NCBI GenBank assembly: GCA_007644065.1
Contig: VJWN01000008.1
Coordinates: 250,411 to 314,410 of the forward strand
DNA from: Margaritispora aquatica
Taxonomy: Eukaryota > Ascomycota > Leotiomycetes > Helotiales > Discinellaceae
Direction: 5' to 3'
Length of the DNA: 64,000 nt
Within the stretch, counting starts at the first letter, position 1. The number at the start of each line of letters is the position of its first letter. This document shows, piece after piece, positions 46,954 through 59,600 of the stretch. The position numbers and the translations under genes are program-made. The notes beneath the pieces are model-generated. The model did no database searches and was not told the DNA's origin. It saw only the letters and a program-made list of their open reading frames with translations.

Positions 46954-47954
46954 TCAGCGCCTGCAGATTTTCTGCCTAATAGTCTCTCGAACAAACACAT
47001 ACTGATCCATTTCACTCAAGCTTGTCGCCTTTCTGCGCTTATTCCAGCCCATAAACGTCATCGTGAAGTTCCTCACCCCACTGAGTAGCTCCCAATTCTT
47101 ATTGTCCTGGATTCGCGTCAAAATATGACTCCCGATCACGCTGTCCCGTATTGATGGGGTCCAAACACACAGGTCGAGCTTGATAATCAGCTCCAACTCA
47201 AGGGAATGCAGGGCTGGGATCGACGCAAGAGTGCTGAAGACTTTCTTAGGTATGTTGGAGTCGTCTAGGATGCGGATTCCGAGTTTCACGGTCCTGATCA
47301 AGGCTTTATGGGCCGGATTGATGCACAGCAAGTAGTTGGTCATGAGTTGGGGAGAATCGAAACTGAATTTTGACACGGCGTAAAGAAGACCTCCGCCAAC
47401 GACGTCAACGTACGCCTGTCGGCTGATCAGCGATAGAGTGTTGTATCTCCGCAATATGGTGTGCGTGAGGTCGGGAAAGTTGCCATACATAAAGTTGGAA
47501 CGTTTAGAGACAAACTTCTTCCCATTCTTTGAGGGCCTGATGATTGGTTGGGAGAGTGTGCGCAGTTGAAGACAATAGGTGTAGATCTTCACGCGGATCT
47601 CGTATGGGAGACTCAGTAGTGTGCCTGGCTGAGGTTCTATGGCGAGTGACCAAGCAAGGGACTTGAAGAAATTAGTATCGATTTCTTGGAGAGGCTGAGT
47701 GGTTGGCCTCACGTGGATGCCTGTTTCTGGTGCCACGACTTCATGTTTGTCAACCATAGTGCCATTTTCGTCCTCAACGACTTGTTTTACCTGAGGGAGC
47801 CGTTAGTATCTGGCTTTTGGACTTGAGATCGACTTACAGTGAAAGCATCAAATCCTGGCTTTTTAACATTGGTGTATTTAGGTTTGGTGAGACGAAAGGC
47901 TCTCTTTCTGCGCTTTGTGACGCCTGCTGGCTTTGAGTCGGCTTTTGGAGCCAT
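46954..47954 (-). CDS. 2EXR/F-box-like hypothetical protein
   Basis: Exons are 47838-47954 and 46954-47790 (47-bp intron, phase 0), giving 317 residues. The N-terminus is strongly basic (KRRKRAFRLTKPKY), possibly a nuclear signal. Near residue 100 is LLSLPYEIRVKIYTYCLQLR, the conserved start of fungal 2EXR/F-box-like domains. The remainder is a leucine/isoleucine-rich globular region (HKALIRTVKLGIRIL, IPALHSLELELIIKLDL). Such proteins are numerous in filamentous ascomycetes and mostly untested. Function is not assigned. Confidence 0.78.
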
Positions 47955-50591
47955 TGTCTTTTTGATTGTCAGATCTTAGGGATATTTATCTGAGTTTGAG
48001 TTGTATTTATAGAGTTGTTGCAGAATAAGGTGGTAAAGTTAAGAGTGACGTGCTGCCTAAGGTCAGGAGGCACTAGGTAGTTTCGGGGTGTTAGGTTCGC
48101 CTATGCAACAAGCACGTGATGCCATGCAGTATAGATGTTATTACCTTTCTACTTTATTCTAACGCCTATACTAGTATATTGGCTTCAAATTAAGGCTTAG
48201 GCCTGATCTTGTCTTTACTTGCTATTGAACCAACTTGATCCATCTATGTATATGAGTTTCTATCGGCAGCCTATATGAGGTTTTATAATCAGTAAATTAT
48301 ATTTTGTTCCACACATTCAAGCGTATTAGAAACCAGAGTAAATCTTGTTATGTCCTTGAGATTTTGCTATGTTGAAAAGATTATTTCATATATTTCTTTT
48401 GAAAAGGATTCGCTTGATGTGCAATGCGTATCAATCTTTCACACAATAGTGCTATCAAACATTTCGAATTCACGAGCATGGTGTCGTGGAGATGAAGAAA
48501 AAGCCTTGAAGAATTCTATATCTCGATCTAAAGATGATAGGTACTAGAAACCTGAAGAAGATTCACTCCAGCCTCTGCAAGGCTTTCTTGCTAGGGTTAT
48601 AGATCTGGGAACGACAGATATTCGTGGAAAGAGGTTCTTGAGAGTGGTCGCAAATGCGATATTTGTACGAAGTCAATCCGCAGACAAAGAACTGTCATCA
48701 TGCCCCATGATAATCGTGCGAGGAGCGAAATTGACCGTTCTTGAGAGTTTCGTTGGAAGACAAAAGAGGCAGGACTCCACGAGATCCTCCAGCAAGGCCA
48801 TTAATGACCAACTCTTATGCGAAAGTACACCAAGAAATTAAAGTAAGGGAAACTACCACTGAGCTGAGACTACCACAGTATAGTTGATAGGAACTGATAG
48901 TGGCTTGTTTACAAAACCTTTCATGGGCTTGTACTGGCAGAAACGTATATATAGGTTGATCATGTTGGTCCAATACCAAGCAACGACAAGATCAGGTCCG
49001 AACGCGGAGTTGGCAGTCATATACTAGTATAGGAGTTTGGAATAAAGTAGAAGAGCGTACTTTTTACTACTATAACAGCCAAAATACTAACACCATATGA
49101 AAAGCCTTAGGACTAATCTCTGGTCTGTTGGATTTGGAGAATTCCAGTGCTGAGCTTACATGAGATTGCGGCCAAGATTGACAACAAAAGCCTGAGTTTG
49201 TTCTCTCAAAAATAAAAAAATATAGAATGAATACTTCATTTGGTGGAAAACACAGCGCGCAATCCAAAGGCTCGAAGGACTAAAAGACAAGAGACAAAGC
49301 AAAGGACGAGTGTGCGTTGGCATTAGCTCCCGCAAAGCAAACTCTTAATGACGTTTTAGGTCTCTCAGCTTTCTGAGACGAAAAAGCCTTCAAGCAATAT
49401 ACGGCTATACAAACAATTCTTAATGTGTATATTGTATGAGATATGGCTTGAGACCTGAGGATAGAGAATCCCGAGAAAGTCGATGTGCGAAATAATGTGG
49501 CACAATGAGTTCGTCATTAAGGTACTGGTTAGTTTCCAGATCCCCACTAATAATTTTCTGCGGCTTCTTGGGGTAAGGTATGAAGCAAACCCGCACGAGC
49601 CTAAGCAAACAGAAGCAAAATCACATGATATTTGCACTAGTGCTAGCGCCAACTGGGCGGCTCCTGCCTGTATTTAAACACCCAAAATTTTTTCCGTCGT
49701 GCCTTTCTTTTCTCCCAACTACATCAGTAGGTGATCATTAACATGACACTTATATGTGATCTTCCATACAATGGACGCTGTGGGATTTGCTTATTCTAAA
49801 TGAACATTCCACCGTTCCCGGGTCTCTAGAAAAAAGGCAAACACTCTTTCCTACCAGCCGTACTCGCCGATTCTCTCGGACGTTGACTGTGGGGTTTTTG
49901 CTACATATACTTATTCGTTACTTCCCTCTTTGTTGATGGTTTGGATTCGCAGATTGGGAAGGCACGCACTTGCCAGAATATCATGCCGCCTTCGCTGGTC
50001 TGTTAGAATATGCTGTGGTCTGCAGAGTTTTGATGGTCGGAAAACCCGGGATTAAAACTTTTCCGATTTGATTTCGAAATCGTGCCTCGTTCGTGACAGA
50101 AAGCAAAACCTCATTGATTGCTATACAAAGCTCCCCATCTGAAATGTTTGAAATTGTTGTCACAGTCAAGGCTATTGTCCCACTTAAAGATGTTTTTGTC
50201 TTCAGGATCAACATTGCACTTGCGGCTTTTCAGGTGTGGAAACTGAAACGACAAAGAATGTATGGTATGGCACACCCAGAATTCCAGGAATGTGGTCTGC
50301 TCGAATCCTGCTGTCAATTCTTTGATTATTCAGTAATTTCATTTCTAGAGAGATTCGTTGCTAGATTGATGGCATGCTCATGCTGCAGAAATGTTAAAGC
50401 AAGTTTTCCGGTATCACATTGGATGTATTAGCTACAAGGTACCATCAATGAACAATGCAATTTTCAATCAATAAATATTCTGCCTGCACAATTTCTCGAG
50501 ACCATTGCTTGCATTGGATTATCATCTAGCTACAGGCAATCCTCCATTCCGTACTCAGCATCTCAATAAAGAGCGCAAGCAATCCAGTAAT
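47955..50591. other. 2.6-kb AT-rich gene-poor stretch
   Basis: This region lies between the start of the 2EXR-like gene and the 3' end of the ribosomal protein gene. Only short frames occur; the longest (50093-50431, 112 codons) has no motif. I see no repeat, RNA gene or transposase. Confidence 0.4.
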
Positions 50592-51416
50592 CTAGTAGAG
50601 GCGCTTTGGTGGGGACATGGAAGCCTTGATGGTCAAGCTTCCAACGTTTTGCCAGCCCTTCTTCAACAGAGAGACGAGGTAGTTGATGGCCAACATGATG
50701 TTGGAGATCAATTGATCCTCAGTCATACCAACATTGCCGACGGCGACACCCATGCACAAAACCTTCTTCAATTGGAACTTGATGGTGGACTTGACTTCGG
50801 TGATCTTGGCGCTCAAATCTTCGTTGTGGGAGACTGGGGTAGGGAATTTACCAGCTGCAAAAATGTTAGCAGATGCGCAGATGGTGTCGTGGAATAGGCC
50901 TTACCCTTGGAAAGACCGGGACCCAAGAGACGAGGAATCTGCTTGATCAAGGTGTCGGAAGCAACGAAAGCATCGTACTTGCGTGCGAGCTTCTTGATCA
51001 ACTTCTTGTTCTTGTTGAGCTTCTTCAAGTCATCAGCGGACATGGCATCGACACCACCGTGCTTAGCACGATCGATATCGTGTTGATCACCGAGAATGCT
51101 ATCCTTCCAGTCAGCTCAACCCCGCGGTATGTATATTCGAGTGCAAGCGTACCAGATGCTCATTCCTGGGCGGGGAACAACTGGCAGACGGACGGTTCCA
51201 GAGAAACGCTTATCACGTTGAGGATCATAGTTCTTGAGGCCGATCTGGAGCTCGACGGTCTCGAGGAAGTTTCTCTTCTTGGTCTCAAGAGAGTACTCAA
51301 GGAGAGCTTGGACGTTGGTACGCACTCCGGCTGGTGGCAATTGTCAGTTCTGGTTCGTGAAAAGTTACGAAAGGTTTCGCAGAGTGTGTGTACATACCGA
51401 CTGTGATTTTAGACAT
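50592..51416 (-). CDS. RPL1: 60S ribosomal protein uL1 (L10a/Rpl1)
   Basis: Exons are 51398-51416, 51153-51330, 50905-51098 and 50592-50854, giving 217 residues, exactly the usual length of eukaryotic L10a. Joins give [37 protein letters not shown] then [36 protein letters not shown] then PGLSKAGKFPTP, and [20 protein letters not shown]. The protein forms the L1 stalk near the E site of the large subunit. The first exon codes only six residues plus one base, a common pattern in ribosomal protein genes. The second intron's acceptor was placed at 51099 because it yields the conserved CILGDQ. Confidence 0.96.
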
Positions 51417-52126
51417 GATGACAGTCTTCCAGTAGAAGTTTGAAAATTCTAATGGTGAGGATTTGTGTACTTTGTCGTTTGATTTTGGAAATTCCGTGGC
51501 CAAGGATTCTTCAAAATAAAATGGAGATGTGGGAGTGGGGCGATCTAACGAGAAAGGATCATGTGACTATTGGTGCCTGAGGCAAAAAGCTGTCACTTTT
51601 GGTCGAGCTTCACCCATTGCTTCTTGATCCATCCAATCCTGATCCATCCAATCCAGCATCCATATTTAAATCGTAAGTTCACTTTCTTGAGGGAACTGAA
51701 CATGAATGGGCTCTCGCATCAGGTTACAAGTGTTGCCTTGTCAAAATATAGCATCCTAGGACCATCTGGCTCATGATCTACCTAAGATTCCCAGATCAAT
51801 ACCACCAAATAGAGAATAGCTTCTCTGCTTCTATTGTTTCTGTTTCAAATCTCCCGTCATGCTCAAGTTTGCCTGTTTAAGCTATCGACGGCGTCAGAGT
51901 GAAGGTCCCACCCCGTTTTTCTACTTCATAGCACAGGCTCCTAGCCTCGCACATTTGTTCACATGAAATAGCATATGGACATTAGACAGATCTTTAGAAA
52001 AGGTTCATATTCTTGTTCAATCTAGGAAGCACACTTGCTAAGCACCTTTCATCGTTTCTCATCCAAGCTCATATCACTAACGACCATTGTCTCATGAAAC
52101 TTATCCCCTTCCTCAAACTTCATTTC
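51417..52126. promoter_or_regulatory. upstream region of uL1 gene
   Basis: This 710-bp region contains the uL1 promoter and the 3' end of the small secreted-protein gene. A direct repeat (GATCCATCCAATCC, two copies) sits at about 51,629-51,656. No gene is seen. Confidence 0.45.
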
Positions 52127-52572
52127 TTAACATGTTGCAGTGACTGTTGCGGTCTCTGTTGCAGTATCACAGCCAACCTGGCATGTAGCGCATGATACAG
52201 CTGTTACAGTTGCTGTGGGTGTCTTTGGGCATAAGCTGTTCGGGCATGGAACAGACAGAGTTGTTGTCGTGAGGAGGATACAAAGCGGGTGTGGTGGACA
52301 GACTCCTAGGAGAGGGCAGTAGGCTAAACGATATTAGCTTAGTTTGTTAAGAAGTCATCCCAACATACATGCGGTAGTGTAAGCAGTTTTTGTGTATGTA
52401 TAGCACCTCCTTTTGATATCTGGGGCAGCTGTTACGCGGGCTTCGACAGGCTCCGGCAAGGCAAGAACATTTTGGCTAATGAAGTTAGCTTTTTAAGCAG
52501 CTATCTTATCTCATTTACCTACCCAAGAAGTACCAACACCACGAGACTAAGGGCTGTTTTCATGATTGCCAT
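52127..52572 (-). CDS. small cysteine-rich secreted protein
   Basis: Three exons (52523-52572, 52369-52475, 52127-52323) with GT-AG introns in matching phases give 117 residues. No exon is long, so it escapes simple open-frame searches. The N-terminus MAIMKTALSLVVLVLLGQ forms a signal peptide ending near VLALPEP. An IKRRC motif could be a Kex2-type processing site. The mature part has about nine cysteines (KRRCY, YCPLLGVC, PLC, PCPNSLC, SCATCQVGC, final C) between Thr/Val-rich stretches such as TATVTAV and TATETATVTAT. The location is probably extracellular; it may be a cell-wall-associated or effector-like protein. Function is unknown and no homolog is recalled. The signal peptide and phase agreement are the main support. 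Confidence 0.62.
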
Positions 52573-54191
52573 AATTATTGATTGGCTTTGTTGGGTGGAG
52601 AATAAGGTATTTGGGTTATGCTATGCTTCATCTCTAATTGAGGGAGGAACAGCAATCTTAAGTACCTCCAGCTTGAACTAGGTTCTCATTCCTTCGGCTG
52701 GATGAAGGGAGAGATGCTTCTTACTCTGTCGGTCATGCAATTCTGAATTCATCCGACTTCCATCCCAGCTTCACGGCAAAGTTTCCCAAATATGTTTGTT
52801 ATTTTCCCAGGCGTTATGTTACACAGCTAGCTAAGTATACTGCAATTTAGTACATGGCTTCAGGATCCTTCTCACAAAGCGGGGCTGTGGCCAGTTGGAG
52901 TCCTTGTGTTCCTGCACTGCTGAGTAGGCCTCATAAATGGCACGCGTTCTCATCGTCTATTGGCTTATGCCATATGATCTGATTTTCCGTGCACAGGATC
53001 CTAGCAAAGGCATTCCAAGTTTGTAACGGCACTTATTCCGTAGCTCCCGTGCAGATGCAGAGAAAATAAGGCTGAGAACATAGGGCACAGATGATTCTGA
53101 TAGACTGCCGTTCAATTACCCGGCCGCCAAAAGCTTATGTGATACAGCTAGCTTGCATTCGACGAATAGGCTCATGGAGTAGTTGAGAAGTTCGGGCTGA
53201 TATTGAGTCCGTCAGATCATTCTCACTGTTACATCAAGAAGAGCGGCTGAATATAGCCCTAGTACCAGCCAATTAACAAACTTCGCCGAGATGCAAAGAC
53301 TCGCATTCTCGCATGCAAGTCATGGGATTTATCCGTCGTCAGATCCTTCAGCTCAGCTAACCATACAAATGATGTTCAGATTCAACTTGGTATAGTACAC
53401 ACTCTTGGTATGGGTGTGAGGGATTTGAATAGCAAGCAGATTTACTTGCCCGTACCTCGCAATCGAAGTCTCCAAGTTTCCGTTCCAGATATGCCCCCAA
53501 GGACAAGCGAGTCACATGGCAAGGTAAAGTTAGTTATGTCCTCATTCTTATCTTAGACTCGATACCGGCAATTGGAGGATGTACGGTCTATAATAGCATT
53601 CTAATTCGCATCTGCTTGTCGAATCTCATGCTGTTCTGCCACAATTACCATGAAACATTTCGGACATATTTGAAGCATCCTGAGTAACCAAGATGCTGAG
53701 GTATAATACCTCTAGTTTGTGGTATGAACAAACAGGCCCATGGTCAATGTGTGAAGTTGAAAGACGCAATGTGGTGACCATATGAGTTTCATGCAAAAGT
53801 AACACATTGAGAGTCATGGTTCAAATTGAGGTAAGAGTTGGTTTTTAAAAATGGGGTTCTTTACATGGAATTATTGTCAATTGCTTCAGCCTGCACAAAT
53901 AAAACTCTAAGTTTTCTCAAACGTTGAGTACCCACATCAAGAGGATTCAACTTTGCGCTCTATCTATCTTTCAGCGCATTCAGCAGACCCAGCCCTGTTG
54001 TCGCGACTTTCGCCTCAACCTCAACCTACCTGGTGACAAAAACAACATCGCAACTTCACTTTTTTTTTTGACCCAACATATGTTTCTGATAAAGCCTTTT
54101 CAAACTCACTATTTTTGCTGATAATCATAACCATCAACAAAACATCCAACCTCCCATATCTTATTTTGCTGGTTTACAGTGCTTATGCAGC
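52573..54191. other. 1.6-kb intergenic, no supported gene
   Basis: This region lies between the divergent starts of the small secreted-protein gene and the large Trp/Gly-repeat gene. The frames are short and unconvincing. A T-run at about 54,060-54,069 precedes the large gene. Nothing else can be supported. Confidence 0.4.
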
Positions 54192-57100
54192 ATGGCGCCG
54201 CCTACCAATGCGAGAAAGGTTTCTGTTTCTCTCTCAAGCTGGATTCTTGGCGGTTCTTTGGTGAACATTGAAGACGTAAAGCCAGGCAAAGATGGGAAAT
54301 ACAGAAAAGTTTCAAGCAAGTTGGCGATCAAAGTAGACCCAGTAAGTTTGCTGCTCATCTGCGCTGTTGCTGCAAAACTTTGCTGAATCTGAATCTTTGT
54401 TCGCTAACATTATTATAGGCCGGTCACAAGGTCTACGCAGATGGAACTGTCAAGAAGATAGATAAAACTCCAGCTCCACCTCCAGCTCCGAAACCTGAAG
54501 CAAAGGCTGAGCCCAAGCCCAAGGGAACCGGCATTCTAAAGAAAACCCAGACCAAGGGAGGCAATGACGGCGAAGCAGAATTTGTGGAGAAAACTTGCTG
54601 TGGAAAATGTGGCAAGACTATGAAGAGCAAGGAAGAGGGAGCGAAGTGTGTAAAGCATGCCAAGGGTGAAACTGAGAGCAAGTCTAAAGATTCCAAGAAA
54701 GATGAGTCTAAGTCAAAGGACGACAAGGAGAAATCCGAAGACAAGTCAGATGATACCAAGGACGAATCCAAAAACGAGCCGAAGGATGATGCAAAGGATG
54801 GCAAAAATGGCAAGAAAGAGAAAGCTGACAAGAACAAGAAGGGGGAAAAGGGTGGTTATGAGTGGACTAATGATAAGGATACCCAGCTTCAGGCTTTGTT
54901 CACAGCAAAGACTCCGTGGCCTGAGATTCAGAAGGCTATGAAGACCAATCGGAAAACCCTTGCCCGGCTCGAAGAGCTCGAAAAGAAGAACGAAGAAGAG
55001 AAGGTAGACAAGGTAGATGAGGAAGCTGCTAAAGCTGCAGCTGCAGCTGCAATTCAAGCTCATAATGATGCCATTGAAGCGATGCTGGAGGCTCAGAAAC
55101 CAAGATTTAACACCAATATTCCGTTTGGCGAAATCTTCTCAGGCACTTTTGGTGGCGATCCTCAAGATCCAACTGGGAGAAAAGCATGGGATGGTACCAA
55201 CACCGCTCCAGCACCAGATGCTTGGGACACTGCTGGAGATCCCAAGTCTAATGATAATTCCGACAAGCCTACTCCCGGAGGTGGTTGGGATAACAGTGCT
55301 CCAGCTGCAGACAATAAGGACTCTTCTAAGCCAGCTGAACCAGAAGCGTCTGGTGGTGGTTGGAATGATGATAATCCTCATGTGAACGGAGAAGCCGCTG
55401 TGACCTCAACTCCGGCAGCTGATTCTTGGGACGCTGCAGCAAATGAGGCAAATGATACCGGAGGTGGCGGCGAAAGCTGGGGTGCTCCTGAAACTCAACC
55501 TGTAGCTGGAAGTTGGGATAATGCAAACGAGAAGTCAGATGAAAAGCCTGCAGACTCTGGGGGCGATGGCTGGGGTACTGGTGATGCCTCTGGAGACACA
55601 TCCGGTAATAAGCAGAGCACAGAAACCTGGGATCAACCATCAGGTGGAGCGCAACCATCAAGTGATGCTTGGGATGCTCCAGAGGGAGAGAAGAAAGACA
55701 AAACACCTAAAAATACCAGTGACAACAAGTCCAAGTCCGAGCCTAGCAAGCAAAACAAAGAGCAGAATAGCACAAGTTGGGGACTGGACGGTGCGAACAG
55801 TCCAGAGTCTCAGCGATCACAAACTCGGAAGGGCAATAATCCAAAGAATCCAACTGCGAATAATAGTTGGGGTGGCAATGCTTCCACGAAGAGCCATAAA
55901 TCTCCAGTTCCAGGAGTAGATAATTGGAATAGCGACAATGCTCATTTTCAAGAAAACAATCCTGGTCCATCTGGTGGGAATTTAGGAACCAATACCTCTT
56001 CGAATGATCAGAGCAACCAAAACAATCAAGGAGGATGGGATAGTGCTTCTGGGAACAATAACTCCTCGAGTAGCCAGAATAAAGAAGACGGCTGGGGAGC
56101 CACTTGGGGAGAAAAAGAATCCTCGAATGATCAGAGTGCCCAAAACAATCAGAATGAATGGGGAGGCAACGCCGGAAATAATACTTCCTCGGACAACCAG
56201 AATAATGAAAACCAGCGCGATTGGGGAGACAACTCTGGAAACAATGCAACTTCAAATGATCAGAGCAACGAAACTCAAAACGGATGGGGAGATAATTCTG
56301 GCAATAATGTGGCTTCAAACGAGCAAAGCAATCAGGGTACTCAGAATAATTGGGGTGACAATTCGGGGAATAATAATAATTCTCACAAAGACTCTACTGG
56401 CCCTTCTCAAGGAAATTGGGATGACAATTCCGGAAAGAACCAGAAGAGCAGCTCCCAACAAAATTGGAATAGGGGAAATCCTCATGTTAACAACAATAAT
56501 GGAGAATCTCAAGGTTCATCGTCGAATAACCATCCGCAACATCGCAGTGGAGACAACCCGTCAGCTATGAAAGGAAAGTGGATCTTTGTTTCTGGTGATA
56601 GTAGTGATGAAAATACCAACAAACAAACCACGTCTCCATTGGCCAAGAACAATCAAGGGTTTGAGTATCAACATGTATCAAACAACAATCAAAATCGAAG
56701 TAGTTCGAACAATAATGGTCCACCAAGCCAAGTTCCTCAGTCCGGTCCCCCTCCTACGGGCAAAGGCTGCAGCTTCAAAAAGGTATCTAGTCAAAAGCAC
56801 GGATTGCCAGCTGGAGTGGATGGTTACACATGGGTTCCAGATACTCCTCAAAACAATACCAGGAATGATACGCCACGATCACGAGATAGTGATGATCTTG
56901 GAATTATGCATGGTCAGGGTGGTCATTGGGTCCGTAATGATAATTCTCGAGCCCCTAAGCGAGACAACAGAGAAGGAAAAACACAACGACCATTAATTAT
57001 TCATAGTGAAGGAGGATACTATCGATACGATGGCCCCTGCCAGCTAGAATGCTGCCGAGAAGCACCTAAACCTACACCTGAGAGCAGATGGCCAGAGTAC

Positions 57101-58156
57101 GGATTTTCTCCCCCAGTTCATCAACATCCTCGTGTGTCGAGCCGCGACTATCAATACCAATCTAATCATCAGTCGCCACCACCTCAAGAGGTTCACGAGA
57201 AGTGGGTTTCGCACGAAGCATTCCCTCAAGCCCATACGCATAACAAATACTTCGGCTCTCAGAAGCATTTGGCACCACACGCTCGTCCACAAGCTGAATA
57301 TCAAAACAGAAATTTCTCAGCACCTTTGTACGATCACACGCCAGAGTTCTACAGCCGCAACACATATGAACCTCCTCGCAGACGCTCGCCTTCTCCGCCA
57401 CCTGCACCACCTACTCCAGAATGGATCGGTCAAGGTATGCAGAACCCGCACTGGCAACCCCAACTGCACCAAACAAGTACATCGACCCCTCCGCCTCAGC
57501 CAATCTCCTCGGATTCACTGCCAAGTTACATGCGCTTCAAGACCCACGACCGTAGCAGAAATGAATTTCCTCGTTCACGCCATGTATCAAGTAATCAAGA
57601 GGTTAAGCACGTCCAGTTCACTTCCAACACAAACGGCGATACACAACCCTCGTCTAGCAGCCGGAACATGGGTAGCGGAAGCCATCGCAATGCGGATGTT
57701 TCTTCAAGTTCAAGAACCGTGAGGAATGCCAAACATCGAGATGTATATTCGTTATCAAGCAGCCGAAATGTTAGTAGCAGCGCTAATCACGATATCTGGG
57801 CCACCCACTCAGCCTACACAGAACCCAAGCGAAGCTCCCCACCACCTGCGAGATTCGAACCCCTCCACTCGGTATTCGAACCTACTTCTCCCGTAGTCAC
57901 CTCCCCACACTCTAGCTTTGGTCACACCTACGATGCTCCCGGCGCTTTCCCCAGCTCTCCAGTCAAGCCCAGCAAGCGCACCGATGGCTGGTAATGTCAT
58001 TCTCCCTCTCCCTCCTCTATTTCTCTTCCTCCTACTTGAATCATACTAACATCTTTCAGCGCTCCTACAATCGTGCTTGTGCCACATCTGAAGCCCGATA
58101 ATGTCTGGAGCAAGCAAGACTGCGAGATACTTGAGCATCTGTGTGCTAAGCCATAG
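54192..58156 (+). CDS. large GW/WG-repeat protein, Argonaute-hook-like, C-terminal frameshift
   Basis: Exons are 54192-54341, 54419-57990 and 58060-58156, about 1272 residues. In order: a conserved-looking N-terminus (VSVSLSSWILGGSLVNIEDV); a short Cys cluster (CCGKCG...C); a Lys/Asp/Ser-rich charged stretch; a Myb/SANT-like helix set near 197-240 (YEWTNDKDTQLQALF, TPWPEIQKAM); an Ala run; then residues about 307-733 with 22 spaced tryptophans in Gly/Asn/Asp/Ser-rich sequence, 13 of them as GW or WG. The last part of that block is a roughly 21-residue tandem repeat (WGDNSGNN...). A Pro/Ser/His-rich C-terminal third follows. GW/WG repeats are known to bind Argonaute proteins (GW182, Tas3, NRPE1); a role in RNA silencing is inference only. 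The frame stops at 58156, but the neighbouring frame continues in protein-like text to 58262. Confidence 0.85.
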
Positions 58157-58262
58157 GATTAGGAGATTTCGCGATATTGCCGAGGGTTTCTTTGAGTGGA
58201 CTGGTCGAAAGGTCTGCTCGGAGGATGTTGAGAGGAAGTTTGGGGATGATGGGATGTTTTAG
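58151..58262 (+). pseudogene. out-of-frame C-terminal extension of the GW/WG-repeat gene
   Basis: After LEHLCAK the gene's frame meets a stop (CCA TAG). Reading one base later gives HRIRRFRDIAEGFFEW, then TGRKVCSEDVERKF ending GDDGMF and a stop at 58260-58262. This text is plainly protein-like and continuous with the preceding domain. No splice pair fits the interval, so one extra C near 58151 (mutation or sequencing error) is the simplest explanation. Confidence 0.6.
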
Positions 58263-58351
58263 TCTGTGAGTGTACTATAATGTATTAGTTTTCTCTTTGG
58301 TGCTTGTGTAAGATTGGTCACTTCAAAAAGTCATTCAAGTTCGTTGCGTTG

Positions 58352-58396
58352 TATGGGCATGGGCATGGGCATGGGAGTCAGGAGTCAGGAGTCAGG
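58352..58396. repeat. tandem hexamer (ATGGGC) and heptamer (GAGTCAG) repeats
   Basis: About four ATGGGC units are followed at once by about three GAGTCAG units, in the spacer between two convergent genes. Confidence 0.85.
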
Positions 58397-58524
58397 ATCT
58401 CGGCTAAATGTCGAGGGTCGTTTGTACTTAGACGTACATTTCGTCTTCACAACACATCATCGCACAATGTATCAAAGCAATAATACTCCCTGTTTATTCA
58501 ATGCAGCCTCGCAATCCCCCTCTA

Positions 58525-59560
58525 TCAAGGATCATACCTCTTCATCTCGTTACAGGTACTATTCGGCCTCGATTCAATATAGTCAAAGAATCCCCAAGCC
58601 TCCTCCGAATCCTCGGCGAACCTATCGATCTTCTGCTGATACTCAGCCTTACTCTTAACAGCATAACGATGCAACGCCAATCTATTCCACGTAATCGGAA
58701 ACCTCCACGCAAACCCCGGCTTCGCCTCCTCCCCATCCTCCCCAACCGTCACACTTCCATCATTCGTCGTAAACATATGCGGCGTGAGATGGCCCGCGAA
58801 CTTGCTCGTCCGTACCACACTCTTCACATGCCTCTCATCCTGACTCATATCATCAATACTGAAATCCGTGTCCCAGCAGCGATCGAAGCTCTGCCTCACG
58901 CTGTCCGGCCGCGTCAACAAGCCAGCGGAGTTGTGGAGGCGCCAGTTCACGCCCACGCCGCCGATGTGCTCGTTTGCTTCGAAAGACCGCAGGATGGAAT
59001 CGAATGTCTCGTTGGGGTGGCGAACTTCGAGGAATTCGTCCACGTCGAAGAAGGCCATCCATGTGTGTTTGGGCCCGAAGGAGCGCACGCACTCTTCGTA
59101 GATGAAGGTTTGCATGGCGCCTCGTGCCATGGATTCCGATTTCGAGGCGTTCCAGTACACGAATGTTAAGGCTGATGAGGGAATTCCCCAGTCGATGCTG
59201 AGGGTTGACATTGGTGGGTCGGTGGCGTCGTCCATTATGTCTGTGGAGGAGATGTTAGCAGGTAGATAGGTTAAGCGAATGAAAGTTTTGAGCTTCAGAT
59301 GGAGCGAGACTCAAGATTTCGATGACAGATCTGGAAATGGAGTAAATATGGGAAGAATGACTTACAGAACCGCGAAACATTCATATGATGGTAATGATGC
59401 CTCAACCACTCTGGCAAATCGAGGGATTGATTCTTCGCCGCTAGGCAAAAAGCAAGGTACTCCTCTCCTTTCTTTCCCTCTACTACTTCCAAACCACTCT
59501 TATTCTTCTCTTTTCCTTTATCCTTCTTACCCTCCTCTTTCTCTTCCTCCTCTTCCTCCC

Positions 59561-59600
<40 letters not shown>

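Noticed and set aside
55743..56570. Long open frames on both strands within the GW-repeat gene
   Set aside because: They result from repetitive AAY/GAY/TGG codons; only the Trp/Gly frame is continuous with the rest of the gene.
58501..59169. 222-codon plus-strand frame opposite the GT92 gene
   Set aside because: The minus strand encodes the conserved GT92 catalytic domain across the same bases.
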